The notes under the pieces were generated by a model. The model ran no database searches and was not told the DNA's origin. It saw nothing but the letters and a program-made list of their open reading frames with translations. A program made the translations under genes and the position numbers. DNA of 28,403 nucleotides from Pigoraptor chileana (taxonomy: Eukaryota > Opisthokonta > Filasterea), in assembly GCA_943704495.1 (NCBI GenBank), contig CALSCR010001066.1, positions 1 through 28,403 of the forward strand, in the 5' to 3' direction. Positions 1 through 11,336 of this stretch are shown piece after piece; position 1 is the first letter of the stretch; every line of letters begins with the position of its first letter.

Positions 1-681
1 GCGCCCGGGAATGTCCGCGCCCGCCGCACCTACATCCTCGTATAGTGCAGTCCTAGTCGCCATGACGCCTTGTCTAGTCGTCTCGTCGCATTCCGCCGCG
101 CCCCATCACCGCCGAGGACATCCCATTCCGATGGGTTAAAAAACGAAAACGCAGCACACTCTCTCTGCTGGGACGCGCCCTCATTGGGTGTTCACGGACG
201 TCGTGATTGCCGGGTGTTGCCACGAGTGGCTCAATACAAACGTGCTCTTGCATTCTGGTATTCTTGTGAGGTGAACATCAGTGGCAGAAGAGAGCAGTGG
301 AGGAGCAGTGACGGACTCTCCATTATCTTAATGACAGCCGACGTAACAGCCATAAATCGGCGTCCGCTGATTGGCCACCGCGTGACAGAATAGAGACTGA
401 CAGTGCATGCATATAGAGAATTGGCACATGCCTCATTCTCGGCACATGGAACGATTATTATCCCAGTCGTCTCCCCTGATACCGACGGTAGAAGACACGT
501 GCACATATTGTACCTTGTGGAAAGAGAGTCTCTGTCTGAAACTGGACGAGTTAATTTTAAAGTGAAGTGCAGCTTGTGAGGCGCCAACGGGCCACATTCG
601 CTGCCCGACTGCCGCTACACGCACACCTCACGCATATAGGGTAGTTTGCTCATCTCTTCAATTATAACAACAACAAAAAAG
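1..681. other. 5' flank with no confident gene
   Basis: No recognisable gene lies upstream of the TMEM62-like start. A frame open from base 1 ends at a TAG at 43-45 (ending ARRTYILV) and could be the tail of a gene outside the window. A plus-strand frame open from 394 to about 580 without an ATG reads rather like protein (SFSAHGTIIIPVVSPDTDG), but I recognise no family and no start. An inverted CCAAT box (gattgg) near 370 may belong to the promoter of the next gene. The ATG-initiated frame at 70-393 resembles nothing known and is probably chance. Confidence 0.4.
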
Positions 682-2986
682 ATGGGCGTGCTTCAAGGGG
701 CGCAGCTTTTTGTCCTCATTGTCGTCCCTTCGCTCCTCGTGTCGTGGATTGCGGCCGTTGTCTTGGAGGAGTCTCGCGGGATCAATCGCCTCCACCCGAA
801 TAATGTCGATGCACACGCGGACACCGTTATCATCGACGGTAAAGATGAGAAGCTTTTCTGGTTTGTGCAGGTGAGAAAGTGTGTCGAGCGAGCGCTTCTT
901 CTGCGAGTGTAAGGGAGGAGGAGGTAGGACTTGTGAGGCACAGTGTTGTGGTGGAAACATTCTGTATTGCGGAATGTGCATATTTTTCTCGGTTGACTTT
1001 CGCATCATTCGTATTTCACAACCGACCTCCACACATGTGCGACTCATATAATCCAGGTATCCGACATACACTTGAGCAAGTTTCGTGAGCCGGAACGGGG
1101 CACCGACCTCCGCCGCTTCATCGAACGCACACTGCCTGTCGTGGATCCAGCCTTCGTCATTGTGACAGGTGAGCTGCATTGCAAATGCGGCTGTCCCTAA
1201 TGTGTGCATCCCTTGCTTTAATTCGGCCCGTTTTAAAGCTTTCGCGTGCCACCGAACATGTTCACGAGATACCAAAGAGTGTGCGTTTCATAGCAACCGT
1301 CTTTGTTTTGTTGTGGGAAATAACGGGCCGTGTGTGTCGTTCCTATGCCCAAACGTAAAAACAATGTTGTGAAATCAACGCACTGAAAAACGAACAATGT
1401 AAATTTCCTGCGGAACAAAGAAAACCAATTTCCTTTCTGTTGTGTTGTACAATTTCTTTCCTTGCAGGGGATCTCACTGATGCGAAGGATGAGGCACTGG
1501 TGGATTCTATTCAGTTTGAGGATGAGTGGCGCTCGTACGAAATCATTCTCCGCGAAACAGGAATCATTGGCCGCACTCCCAGCATGCGACACGGGGAGAT
1601 GCGTGTGGGCGGCATTGCATCTGACGACAGTGCCATGGGCGGCGCACGTGTCGAAGGAATGGGGTCCGCGGCTGCATCGACGTACTGGATGGATATTCGT
1701 GGCAATCACGGTGGGTGTCGCGTGGTGGAAAGGAGGAGGGGGGAGGGGGAGGGGGAGTTGCGCAGAACGTCTGGCACAGACCCATAAACTGCAATACTGA
1801 TAAAAGAGAGAGAGAGGAGAGAGAGAGGAGAGAGAGAGAGAGAGATGTAGGATCTCAAGTCAGTGTCTTTGGTGCCAGCTGGCCCATGGACTCTGCAGAC
1901 GAGGAGGATGTGAGGTGTGGGGCGGGATGAATTGCGCATTGACTCACAACAGAATAATTAGCGGAGTTGCATATCAGTCTGTGTCCATTGCCCATCTCGT
2001 CAATACACGCTCTCATCAATCTGTACTTTCCCAGAGAAGCAACAAGAGAGTGCGTTTTTGTTACTCCTTTACTCCCCATATGTCCGTCCAGCTCCCTTTG
2101 TTCCACTCACAGAGCATCCGATGACCCATTCTTTGGTTTCTACTGGATTCCATCTGCCCGCCACACATTGCAGACGCTTTTGATGTGCCGGCGCACCACG
2201 GCGACCACGACTTTTTTGCGCGCCTGTCCGCGTCCAGGCAGCACGGCTATCACTTTACGTTCGACACATCGTACGGATCCTACCGGTCAGTGTCTGCGCG
2301 TGTCGCTGGGTGCTTTGGTTGTTCATGTCTGCCTTTTTTCGTGCTTCCCATTTCTTTGCTCTGTCGATTTTGAGGAAGATTGGGCCTTACTGCCCTCTAG
2401 TCCTTCTCACACTGCAATGCATGTCTACATCCCTCCCCCCCACCTCCCCCCGCGCCTCCTTGCATTCTCGCCGCCGGTGCAGATTCGTTGCCATGGATGC
2501 GACACCCGCGCCAGGTCCGCGGCGTCCGTTCAATTTCTTTGGAGTGGCGACAGCGTCCGAAGTGGATCGCCTCGATGCAGCCGTTGGTCCTTTTGGGGCG
2601 CACAACCACACCATTGTCTTTGGGCACTATCCGCTGTCGACGGTGGTGTCTGCGCGCGGATCGTCCGGTTTGACTGCGGCGCAGGTTGTGTCAAGGACAA
2701 CGGCGTACGTGTGCGGACACCTCCACACTCTCCTTGGAATTGCACCGACGCTCTACGTGACGCATCTTGCGGGATTCATGGAGCTTGAGCTTGGCGACTG
2801 GAAGGAAAACCGGAGGTGTGCTGTAGCAATTGTTGTTTGTGTCTGGGAAGCTATTTGCGTTTTTTACATCGTATTTTTGAGTTCAATCTTTGCATGTTGC
2901 CTTCTATTCCCGCTTTCACTTGATTGTTTGTGCGCCTGCCCCCATCCGTATTTCGCCTGCCTTTGTTGAGCAATTTAAACGGCCTG

Positions 2987-3018
<32 letters not shown>

Positions 3019-4495
3019 CACGCGCACATGCACACAGATATCGCGTCATTGCGGTCGACCACGACCTCGTCTCGTTTGTTGATGCCGCGCACGGTGATTG
3101 GCCGGTCATTCTCCTGACAAACCCAAAGGACTCCCGCTTTGCAATACCCCGGAGGGAACCAACCAACAGAATTGCGAGGAGCACCCATGTGCGTGCGCTC
3201 GTGTTTTCCCCGCACCCCATTGTGTCGGTGACGGCGACAGTGGACGGAAAACTGCTTGACGGACCATTTGAGCGTTCGTGCGGCGCAGCATCCGGGGGCG
3301 AATGCGCTCTCTTTGTGCACACGTGGGACCCGTCGTCGCTTGCTGCCGGGAAGCACGTGATGCGAGTGGAGGCGGTGGATGCGGCAGGCAATCGAAAGGT
3401 GTTGAAGCAGCCGTTTTCGGTCGACGGGTCGCGTCCCTGGCGGTTCGGGATGGGCGAGATCATCCTCCTCCCCGATTACGGCCTGCTGGTAGGTGTCCCA
3501 TGCACATGTTGTGACGTTGACAGCGACGTCAGCGGTGCGTTGACTGTTTTCATCTGTGCTGGATGGTCCCTTTTGGCTTCCACGACATGTGTCCTTCGCA
3601 TGTTCATTTGTACCCGACGATATTACGATTCTCTCAATGCAATTAAACTCTCTTTCCTTTTGTGATTTTTTATTTCTTGGGAGTGCAGCTCAAATGCGGC
3701 TTTTGTCTCGTGTATGCCGCCGTTGTTGGCGGTCTACTCGTCGTCCCGTGGGTTGCGCGGCGCAGACTTGTTGCGCGCCAAGCCCTCGCGCGATGGTCCG
3801 AATCACAAATGGCTCTCATTGTGGATCTGCCCCAATCGCCTCCCTCTGTGCGGGGCGGAGAGAGTGCATCCATTGCCGGCACTGTCTTGCCTGTCGACAC
3901 CGATGTCGGTCTTGTCGCGTGGGCCGTTCGCAGCTGCAAAACGCTCGCCGCAGCGACTGCCTTTCGCTTTGTTGAGCTGGCGGGTGTCCCTAGTGTGCAC
4001 CGCCCCCTGCTCGCATACTCTCTCTATCTGCTGGTCGGGCCGTGGTTTATCGGAGAGCTCGTGCGTGGCGATCCGTTTGGCTGCTTTTTCGCGACCGGCG
4101 TGTGGGTCCAAGGCACCTTCATACCCGTTGCAGAGACCTTCAATTTTGCGGCGCAGCACATTGTCTTTGCGCTCGCACCCGTAGCACTGCATCTCTCGTC
4201 ACGTGTGGGAACCGCAACGATTGTGTCAACGCATGGGGCGTCCGCAGCAGGGGAGTTCAGGCACCGCGGGAGCTGGAGCCGCAGGGCATACGGCATCAGC
4301 GTGATCCTGTTTGTGCTTTTTCACATCAACGCGTGTCTGGATGTGTGGCGGTGGTACGGATTCCTAGCGTTTGCCGTGTCGCCGGGGAAGACGTGGTTTC
4401 TCCCGCTGGTGTACTATCTCACAGCGCAGGCCGAGGCACACTACGAGGCCAAGAGGAGGGGCACTGCGCCGCACGCACGTCCTCCGCGAGGATGA
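682..4495 (+). CDS. TMEM62-like membrane metallophosphoesterase
   Basis: Seven exons: 682-870, 1057-1168, 1468-1710, 2174-2285, 2483-2815, 3038-3488 and 3689-4495. All introns are GT-AG, the frame is continuous, and the product is about 748 aa. An N-terminal signal anchor (residues ~5-25) precedes a calcineurin-type phosphoesterase domain. Its metal-site motifs are all visible: SDIH (D66, H68), GDLTD (101-105), GNHD (179-182), GHYP (266-269) and GHLH (297-300). A beta-sandwich region (RVIAVDHDLVSF, then VILLTNP) follows, and the last exon adds several hydrophobic segments from residue ~481, as in animal TMEM62. Human TMEM62 is about 640 aa, so this copy has longer loops. A dinuclear-metal hydrolase facing the lumen or cell exterior is inferred; the substrate is unknown even in animals. 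Intron 3 carries an inverted copy of the window's intronic repeat, and intron 5 ends in an (AC)n run. The start at 682 gives the hydrophobic leader right after an A-rich stretch. Confidence 0.88.
1803..1897 (-). repeat. intronic ~50-bp repeat plus purine tract, inverted, in TMEM62-like intron 3
   Basis: On the minus strand 1897-1844 reads GCAGAGTCCATGGGCCAG, then GACACTGACTTGAGATCC and TACATC, followed by about 40 bases of TCTCTC to 1803. It is a close match to the UCH37 copies but lies opposite to its host gene. Confidence 0.88.
2988..3017. repeat. (AC)n microsatellite before an acceptor
   Basis: A pure AC run in TMEM62-like intron 5 ends 20 bases before the exon 6 acceptor at 3037. Confidence 0.9.
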
Positions 4496-5176
4496 GCCTC
4501 GATTCATTCTGGTGGACGGAATCAATCGTGTTGATGTGCTCTTTACTACTCGACCGTATGGTGTTTGCAGCGTTTGTTTCTTGGGGGCTCCTCTCAGTAA
4601 ATTTGTATCAGTAAAGGCAAATGATGAAAGAGGTTGCGTGTAAAACTAATTGAAGCACGGCAGGGGTACTGAGGACCTCCTGACACACGGATAATGTCCA
4701 AAGCATGTTTCATTTTGAATTGCTGGAATCGCTTTCGTCCATGGGCGCAGACGCCATACAACATCCAGCACACATAGAAGAGGATGCAATCGGCCACTGC
4801 ACTTGGTATACACTGGGTAGAGTGGAAGCCACACAATCCAACGAGTGAGAAATATGTGCAGCAATGACACCCAACGACAGCTGCGGATGCGAGCAACTCA
4901 TTCGTTCCGCGGTGAAGAGTCCGGCCGCAAAGTGGCGTCAGAGCAACAACCGTCGATGAGGTGTGGTGCGCATGCTTCTTGTCGCAATCAGATGGCGTTG
5001 AATTTCGGAAGCTCAGTTGGAGGAAGTTGTGGGGATGTCTTTGCGCAACCGCCAACCAATCGCGACTTGGACGCCCGAGAAAGGGGCGGAAGAAGGCGAG
5101 TGCTGCAGACTGTGTGTTGTGTTGATCGAGATTGTGTGTCTGTTGTGTTGCGACACACCGCAGCTGGCGTGCGCGC
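4496..5176. other. convergent 3' spacer
   Basis: This spacer lies between the stop codons of the TMEM62-like (+) and MCRS1-like (-) genes. Two AGTAAA hexamers at 4596-4601 and 4610-4615 could serve as plus-strand polyadenylation signals; no AATAAA is visible. A minus-strand frame over roughly 4646-4900 contains a hydrophobic stretch (residues such as VADCILFYVCWMLYGV), but I recognise no family and no splice context. I treat it as non-coding. Confidence 0.4.
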
Positions 5177-6839
5177 TCATCGCATAAGAGCAACAATTTT
5201 GTCCATGAGCGACCAATTGACTTGAAACAAGAGACGGATTTCTCCAATCTGCACGACAATTGAGATCAACGTTGAGAAATACAAGTAAATAAGGAGGAGA
5301 GGCAGACGTTGCAATCCCCACACAAGAAACAGAGAGAGCAAGAGGCGGCACGCAATTCCAAAGCAGACAAGTAGGACAGGCCTTCATCACAATCACGGGG
5401 CGGTTACCTCAATCAGCGAGTTGTCGGGAAGCCACGCCTTCGCATTCGTCTCCAGCCGTCGACCGTTCACTTCCATAGCACGGCGGCCCAAATTGCGTAC
5501 ACGAAAACGCCCGTCCATTCGCAACTTGACTTCACCCTACGCAGTTTGCATGGAGGAAGGAACGCAAGATGCATATAACAACGCACAAATAAGGCGCACA
5601 AGCACACAACAAAATAACAGTGATTAGTAGGTGATGGCTGTGAACCTCACGTGCAAATGGTTGCCACGTTACGCCCACTACTCAGTACAACTCAGTAGTC
5701 ATGCATACGCCAGACTCAACCGACGTTCGCTAGACACAGGAATTGCTATAATCAGGACTTATAATATGGCAAAGGTAAAGAGGCACACACACTCAAAACC
5801 AAAACCAAAACCAAAACAACAGCTCACCTGAACACGCGAGACCATGAAGGAAAACTGCTCGCTCGCAAGATCAACATCGACGGCCGATGTGCCGACTGAG
5901 GTGGACCGCCCAATTGTGACCTGCGGGCCGCAAAGACAAGGCAAGATCCGAGACGTCAGAGAACACAACATTCAAATGCACCACCGACTGCTTTCATGCA
6001 CAATTTCAACAGAAAAAACGCACATACGGGCGTGTAAGACCGCACAAATATAGTGCTTCAGTCGCAAGGCAGCACTTGATAGACAAGCGAGACAATCACG
6101 CGCCGACACAGGCCTAGGGGCTGCAGCCGCACAACGGACAACCCAGACGCTTTCAACACACACACACACCTTCTGCGCCCGCATAAAATAGAGCGCGGTC
6201 GCACTCCTTAGCACGCCAAGCGCATGTGCATCGGCGCCCACAAACGTCCCAAAACGGGCGTGTGCATCAGACGGCGTCGCCCTCGACACTTTTGCCGGTC
6301 GCCCCCCATCGCCCACATGACCGTCACCGCTGACGTCATCATCATCCCTCCGACGCTTTAGCAGTGCGACGGCGCCATCTGCCCCGAATGCGCTCTCATC
6401 GCCCACTGCCCCAGATGCGCCCCCGTCGCGAGTCGCAGCCGCTTCCGCCTGATCGTGCGCCCTATCGCACTCAGCCCCATTGCCCTCGGCTGTCACGGGG
6501 GCCTCAGCCCTGCACTCTCCTTCTTCCATTTTTGGGTTCTCTGTCCCGCCGCCGGCTGCCTTTGGTGTCTCCGTCACATCAACTTCCTTCTTTGGCGATT
6601 CCTTATTTTCCGCACAAAGTTCGCCGGCATTTCCGTCGCCGTCAGTCTTTGTGGTTGCAGCATTATCAATTACGTGCCCATCGCGTCCTGCGGATGTGGC
6701 CACATTGGGGGATTCCAAGGTCACGTGCGGACATAGAGAGGAAAGTGCCGACGATGACGCAATGAGCGCAGCCTCCAACTGCCGGATCCGCCGTCGCTCG
6801 GCACGCTCCACGCGATCAATTTCTGCGGACATATGTATA

Positions 6840-6894
<55 letters not shown>

Positions 6895-8449
6895 GGTGTG
6901 TGTGTGTGCGGGTGTGTGTGTATATATATAGTGCGGTGTGTGGTGGGGGTGGGGGTGGTGTAGAGGATCAGAGAAGGTAAGTTGTGTAGTATTTTCATCG
7001 ACCAACGCAAAAAAAAACAAGCACACCACTTATGATTGCAGGCAAAATCGAAACGCAATCTGCAGCCAGGCAACCACAGCCAGAGCACAGCAGCCCACCC
7101 TTCAAAAGTTCTGCATCCGGGCGCGGCATGAGATGCGGATCTACTTCGAGTTGCCACTCGACCTCATCCAACGACACGTCCGTTGGGAGCGAGCTTGACG
7201 AGGTCCCCCGAAGGCCCACTCCGCCGTCCGACTCAGTGCTGGTCATCTTGGACCCATCCATGCCACGCAAGTGGGTCAAGGCAGAATCACTGTGGCTGTA
7301 GCTGCCCGCACTGCCCCCAACAGCGGCCATGCGCGTCCAGTGCCGCCGCAGAGACGGTAGTGTGCGACTGGGGTGGAACGCCAGGCGATGCTCTTCCAAC
7401 GCACGCGATAACGATGCATCGTCCGGTGTTTTAAGTCCCTTGAGGATTTTTTCCTCATCCTCCGAGAATGGGACGGTGAGCAGGGACAGCCCCGCGAGCG
7501 ACCCGCAATTGCTTTCCCTGAGAGATGCGCTCGCATGCCGCGCAATCACGGGATCATACAGCAGCGAATACCACCTCTCCGCCACCTCTTGATACGAGAA
7601 GCGGCGGCTGAATCGGGCAATGCGAAATACCGTCTGTATGTCGTTGACGTGGCGAACTGAGTTAATTAGCAACAGGTCGTCTGCCGGAAGCCACCGTCGC
7701 AGAGCAGCATCCCCGCCTCCGACATGCGCAGACACCCCACTGGCGGCAGTTTTGCCATTTTGTGCATCTGCGGCAGTCGCTGCGCTCACCACCAGCGCAG
7801 CTTTTGGTGGAGGATTTGACGCTTTGGAGGGCATTCGGCTATTTCCACTCTGTTGAATCGACAGTTGCTGTTGCTGCTGTTGTTGTTGTTGCTGCTGCTG
7901 CTGCTGTTGTTGTTGTTGTTGTTGTTGTTGTTGTAGTTGTTGATTAAGTAAATTTGAAGCGTGAGATTTACGGCCAGGCTGCCCTTCGCGGGGCGCATGT
8001 CGAGTGGGTGTAGACGTCGCGGATGGAGGAGGCGCACGTATGGGCTGCGGAGTCCCAAGCGTGGACATGATGCCCGTGCGAATCACAATTGAAGTCTTTC
8101 TCTTTCCCACACCAGAGGAAACGACAACAACACTTGGTCGACTCTGTTGCTGCAAATCAGCGGGGCGTGCATTCGCGGGGATAGATGCGGCGAGCGCGGC
8201 ACTCCCGGGCGTCCCTGGCGCACCTGCATTGCTCGGTGTTCCCGCCAACGACGCTGCCGCGTGCATCGATTGCGATCGGGGACGCACAGGAGTGATGCTG
8301 CTTTCAACAAGCTCATCATCGAAGCGGCGCCGCTTGATTGCGCGACCAGATGCACGGCGTCCCGCCGCAGCCGAGTCGGTGTCTGCATTTGGCGATGGGC
8401 GCGCCGGAGTGCCAACGGCAGTGGATGGAGTGGATGCGTCACCCGCCAT
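5177..8449 (-). CDS. MCRS1: MCRS1-like FHA-domain nuclear protein (INO80/NSL type)
   Basis: Five exons on the minus strand: 8449-7099, 6822-6170, 5920-5828, 5536-5408 and 5248-5177. The frame is continuous and gives about 765 aa. Residues 37-46 include a basic nuclear-localisation-like patch (KRRRF). A poly-Gln run follows at ~170-196. Residues ~250-315 are the MCRS1 N-terminal domain (RWLPADDLLLINSV, then FSYQEVAERWYSLLYDP). A charged, probably coiled-coil stretch (EIDRVERAERRRIRQLE) begins in exon 2. The C-terminus from ~640 is an FHA domain (LGVLRSATALYFMRAQK, VTIGRST, VSRVQGEVKL, NLGRRAMEVNGR, NSLIEIGEIRLLF). Human MCRS1 is 462 aa; the extra length is low-complexity linker. MCRS1 is a subunit of the INO80 and NSL complexes, and a nuclear chromatin role is inferred from that. 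The donor after exon 2 lies inside a GT repeat. It shares a 502-bp divergent promoter region with the phosphatase gene. Confidence 0.88.
5794..5818 (-). repeat. (CAAAAC)n intronic microsatellite
   Basis: Tandem CAAAAC/ACCAAA units lie just downstream of the exon 3 donor of the MCRS1-like gene, seen on the plus strand. Confidence 0.8.
6831..6930. repeat. (TA)n(TG)n compound microsatellite
   Basis: An alternating TA then TG run with a TATATATATA end lies in intron 1 of the MCRS1-like gene, starting within ten bases of the exon 2 acceptor. Seen from the gene strand it is an AC-rich tract placed before the acceptor. Confidence 0.9.
7862..7943 (-). repeat. poly-Gln coding CAA/CAG repeat
   Basis: Mixed CAA and CAG codons on the minus strand encode roughly 25 near-consecutive glutamines (residues ~170-196) of the MCRS1-like protein. 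The mixed codons would slow pure slippage. The tract lies in a disordered linker before the MCRS1 domain. Confidence 0.9.
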
Positions 8450-8951
8450 TCTTTGCGGCGTTCACGCGCACACACTATGGCGATGATGAGCACACTCCAA
8501 TGTTGAAAGAGCAACCGCGAACAAGTCGTATTTAGCTTGCTGTGCGTCTTCTCAACACCCACGCCTATTTCTTTCCTCGGTTTTCTAGTGGAACATGTGT
8601 GCTCTTGTTATCGCATTTGGGAATCTCTTTTACGACTCACAGAAACTAAATGTGATGCCGTCAAAGTTGCGATGTTGCATGTTGCCTGTAATAGCCGAGA
8701 TCTCGTACAAACCATCCGATCCTTTTGTTTTCGCTGAGTGCTGACAGTCGGTGTAGTAACGGAACAAAATGCACACACAACTGCGCATATACAAACAATG
8801 AGAGGCATGTACTTACTCTTTTCATGAGCTATCGTTCACGTTTTCAGTTTGATCCATGGTGATGGAAGGCTGAACCAGGCAGTACTATAGAACGCACAAT
8901 CTTTGACGGACTGCCCCCATGACATAGGGTTGGCGCGCGCGACTGGCAACA
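8450..8951. promoter_or_regulatory. divergent promoter region MCRS1-like / APP1-like
   Basis: 502 bp separate the two start codons. No coding frame is convincing here and no TATA box is placed clearly. The region must hold both promoters and both 5' UTRs, unless one gene has a non-coding first exon elsewhere. Confidence 0.5.
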
Positions 8952-11336
8952 ATGTTTGGCGTGTGTCTTTTCGCTTCCGTCAGCATAATCTTCGTCTACC
9001 TTGCCACGGAGACTTGGGTTTGGCACAAGAATCTGCGCATTGAACAGCTTTTTTGGACCGCCGTTGCGACGTTTCTCTCTGGATCTTTATTTTGGACTCA
9101 CGACGGACCGGCGGCCTCTCTTGGGCAGCAGCGGCCATTCATCTCGTCCATAATCTGCCTCGCATTCGTGTTGTTTGTGCGGCGCGTGTACAGGCGCATA
9201 TCGAGCACAATATACCTTACACGCTTTGAATCGCTCGCTGTTGCGGCGGACGTTGATGATGGCGTGCAGATCCTCAGCAGCGTCGACAATCCGCATCTTG
9301 CCGAACTCGAAACAATTCTCAAAACACTAGACTATTCGTCCCATGCGGTGCGCTTCATTCAGCGCGGGAACGTCGTGACATCGCAGCGGGCGCTTCAAAA
9401 GTTGCTTGCGTCGGTCCCTGCGGATGCACTCAACTCGCTTGTTGTGCATACAAACATGCCGCGACTCTTGGAGAGTGCACAGGAGATATCCGTCGACATT
9501 CTACGGCTTCTTGTTGGAAAGCGGCTAGGAGATCTTGGGGTTTCAGCAAAGGCAACCATTCTTGATGCACTTCAAAAGATTGGCATCCCTCGGGAGCAGC
9601 GGGAGCGATTTGTGAGAGACATTATTCTCTCTGTGCGGGGACCCCAACTACTCCGCCTCAAAAGCATTCTCGACGGTCGCGGATCGTGGCACAATCTATT
9701 CAAACTCGTGTACATTGATGTGCAAAACAAGTCCGTTCGGGGCGAAATTCTAACGCACATGTCCGCGGAGAGTCTGAGGGAGACTGCCGCGTCGAAAGTT
9801 GAGGAAGGCGGCGGAGCGCAAGACGAGGACGAGGGCGCATCCCGCAGCGCGCCAGACCTCAAGGTGCTGAGTGACATTGACGACACTTTGTATTGCAGCG
9901 GCGGGCCACCGGCGGGCCTTGACAAGCGCTTTCCAAAGAAAACAGTCTATCCCGGCGTGCTTGCTCTGTATCGCGAGCTGGACACCGCGGCGGCGCACGC
10001 GTCTCCGCAAAAGTGCATGGGTTGCAATCTAGTGTTTCTGTCGGCGCGTCCACACAGCTACAAGGGCTTCTCAGAGTCGGCGTCCTACCGGCGCTTCCGT
10101 CGCATGGTGGCGGAAAACACGCTGCACGCAATGCCGACGCTGCTATCAGGTGACGCCGGGAGCGCCGCGGCCCTCATGAAGAATTTCGCGCCCATCGGCA
10201 AAAAGAAGCACAGCAACTTTGTGCGATATGCGCGATTGTATCCCGAAAAGTCGTTTGTATTTTTTGGTGACAGCGGGCAGGGCGATGTGCTCGCAGGGGA
10301 GCTCATGCTGGGCACGCACCCGCGATCAGTGCTTGCCGTCATGATCCACGACCTCGGCAATGTCCCCGACAATGCCAAACAGCCGCCCACAAAGCCACCG
10401 CGCGTGCACTACTTCAAGACATACGTTGCCGCGGCAACCATCCTGTTCGGGCTGGACATACTGCCGGCATCCTCCCTCCGCACCGTTGTCATGGCCGCCA
10501 TTGCGGAATTTCACCGCATCCACTTCAAGTCGCCCGCCCTCCGCGACAAGTGCCTCGGCGACCTTGCACGTGACTGCGAGGGGTTCAATGCACTTGTCGC
10601 CGCGGGGTCCATCGACGGTCCGCCTGCGGACGCCACCGCCGCGCCGCCCATAGTGGAGGAAATACTCAGTCGCACAATGAACGCCGCCCGCTTCCTCAGG
10701 CGCAAGTCGTACTCTGTTCTCGAGAGCACAGCGCACCTCTTTCCAGACCCCGTGCTTGCCACGCGCATTGCTCGCGCAAGTGCACTCGACGGAATGATTC
10801 CGGGCGCCGACGGGGGCGATGTCACTGGAGAGAGCGACACGGACTGGGAACAGCCATCGACATCGGCGACTAATCCAAAGTCTCCTCGGCGTCGATTGCA
10901 GCGCGAGTCGTCCGTGGGATCGACAACGGGCGATAGCGCCTGCGACGACAGCGACGGGGCACTGGACAGCATGGACGACGCCGACGACGCCGGCGGGTAT
11001 ACGCTCGATACCATCCAAGAGTTACCCGACAACTCGACTGCGACCACCACGTTGTCCGTGCCTGCGTCGCCCAGTGCACGCGCAGAGAAGACTGCGTCCA
11101 AAGAGAGCATTGCACACGGAGACACGGAGACCAAGGTACAATCGCGGCCACTGGGTCGCAAAAAGCACACGCGCACTGTCTCGGACGGATCGGCGCTGCT
11201 CAAGCGGGCAGTGATTGGACGCGTTTTGTCGATGGACGGAGACGTTGAAAGCGACGGACACGGCGCTGGGGACGGCTCTTTGTCCGCCCATCGCCATGCC
11301 AAGGGCGCACACACATCATACGCGTTGTCCAATTGA
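8952..11336 (+). CDS. membrane-anchored APP1/lipin-like (DUF2183) phosphatase
   Basis: One uninterrupted exon of 794 codons. The first ~85 residues contain two or three hydrophobic segments (MFGVCLFASVSIIFVYLA, then FISSIICLAFVLFV), suggesting an anchor in an internal membrane. The middle carries the APP1 catalytic domain (DUF2183, HAD-like). DIDDT at 308-312 is the DxDxT nucleophile motif, followed by YPGVLALYREL, LSARPHSYKGF and FFGDSGQGD (D440). In yeast App1 this domain dephosphorylates phosphatidate to diacylglycerol; the same chemistry is inferred here, and the substrate is not proven. The last ~190 residues are Ser/Asp/Thr-rich low complexity, probably disordered and phosphorylated. 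It is the only long intronless gene among strongly intron-bearing neighbours. The start at 8952 is chosen because the hydrophobic leader begins there. Confidence 0.85.
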   Translation: MFGVCLFASVSIIFVYLATETWVWHKNLRIEQLFWTAVATFLSGSLFWTHDGPAASLGQQRPFISSIICLAFVLFVRRVYRRISSTIYLTRFESLAVAADVDDGVQILSSVDNPHLAELETILKTLDYSSHAVRFIQRGNVVTSQRALQKLLASVPADALNSLVVHTNMPRLLESAQEISVDILRLLVGKRLGDLGVSAKATILDALQKIGIPREQRERFVRDIILSVRGPQLLRLKSILDGRGSWHNLFKLVYIDVQNKSVRGEILTHMSAESLRETAASKVEEGGGAQDEDEGASRSAPDLKVLSDIDDTLYCSGGPPAGLDKRFPKKTVYPGVLALYRELDTAAAHASPQKCMGCNLVFLSARPHSYKGFSESASYRRFRRMVAENTLHAMPTLLSGDAGSAAALMKNFAPIGKKKHSNFVRYARLYPEKSFVFFGDSGQGDVLAGELMLGTHPRSVLAVMIHDLGNVPDNAKQPPTKPPRVHYFKTYVAAATILFGLDILPASSLRTVVMAAIAEFHRIHFKSPALRDKCLGDLARDCEGFNALVAAGSIDGPPADATAAPPIVEEILSRTMNAARFLRRKSYSVLESTAHLFPDPVLATRIARASALDGMIPGADGGDVTGESDTDWEQPSTSATNPKSPRRRLQRESSVGSTTGDSACDDSDGALDSMDDADDAGGYTLDTIQELPDNSTATTTLSVPASPSARAEKTASKESIAHGDTETKVQSRPLGRKKHTRTVSDGSALLKRAVIGRVLSMDGDVESDGHGAGDGSLSAHRHAKGAHTSYALSN

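Noticed and set aside
1967-2788. 273-codon plus-strand frame across TMEM62-like introns 3 and 4
   Set aside because: It overlaps exons 4 and 5 in another frame; the true exon frame carries the phosphoesterase motifs and has proper splice sites.
4594-5259. 221-codon minus-strand frame
   Set aside because: Cys/Ser-rich, covers the last MCRS1 exon in the wrong frame, and resembles no family.
6364-6765. Plus-strand Arg/Pro-rich frames opposite MCRS1 exon 2
   Set aside because: Antisense shadows of a GC-rich coding exon, with no splice or family support.
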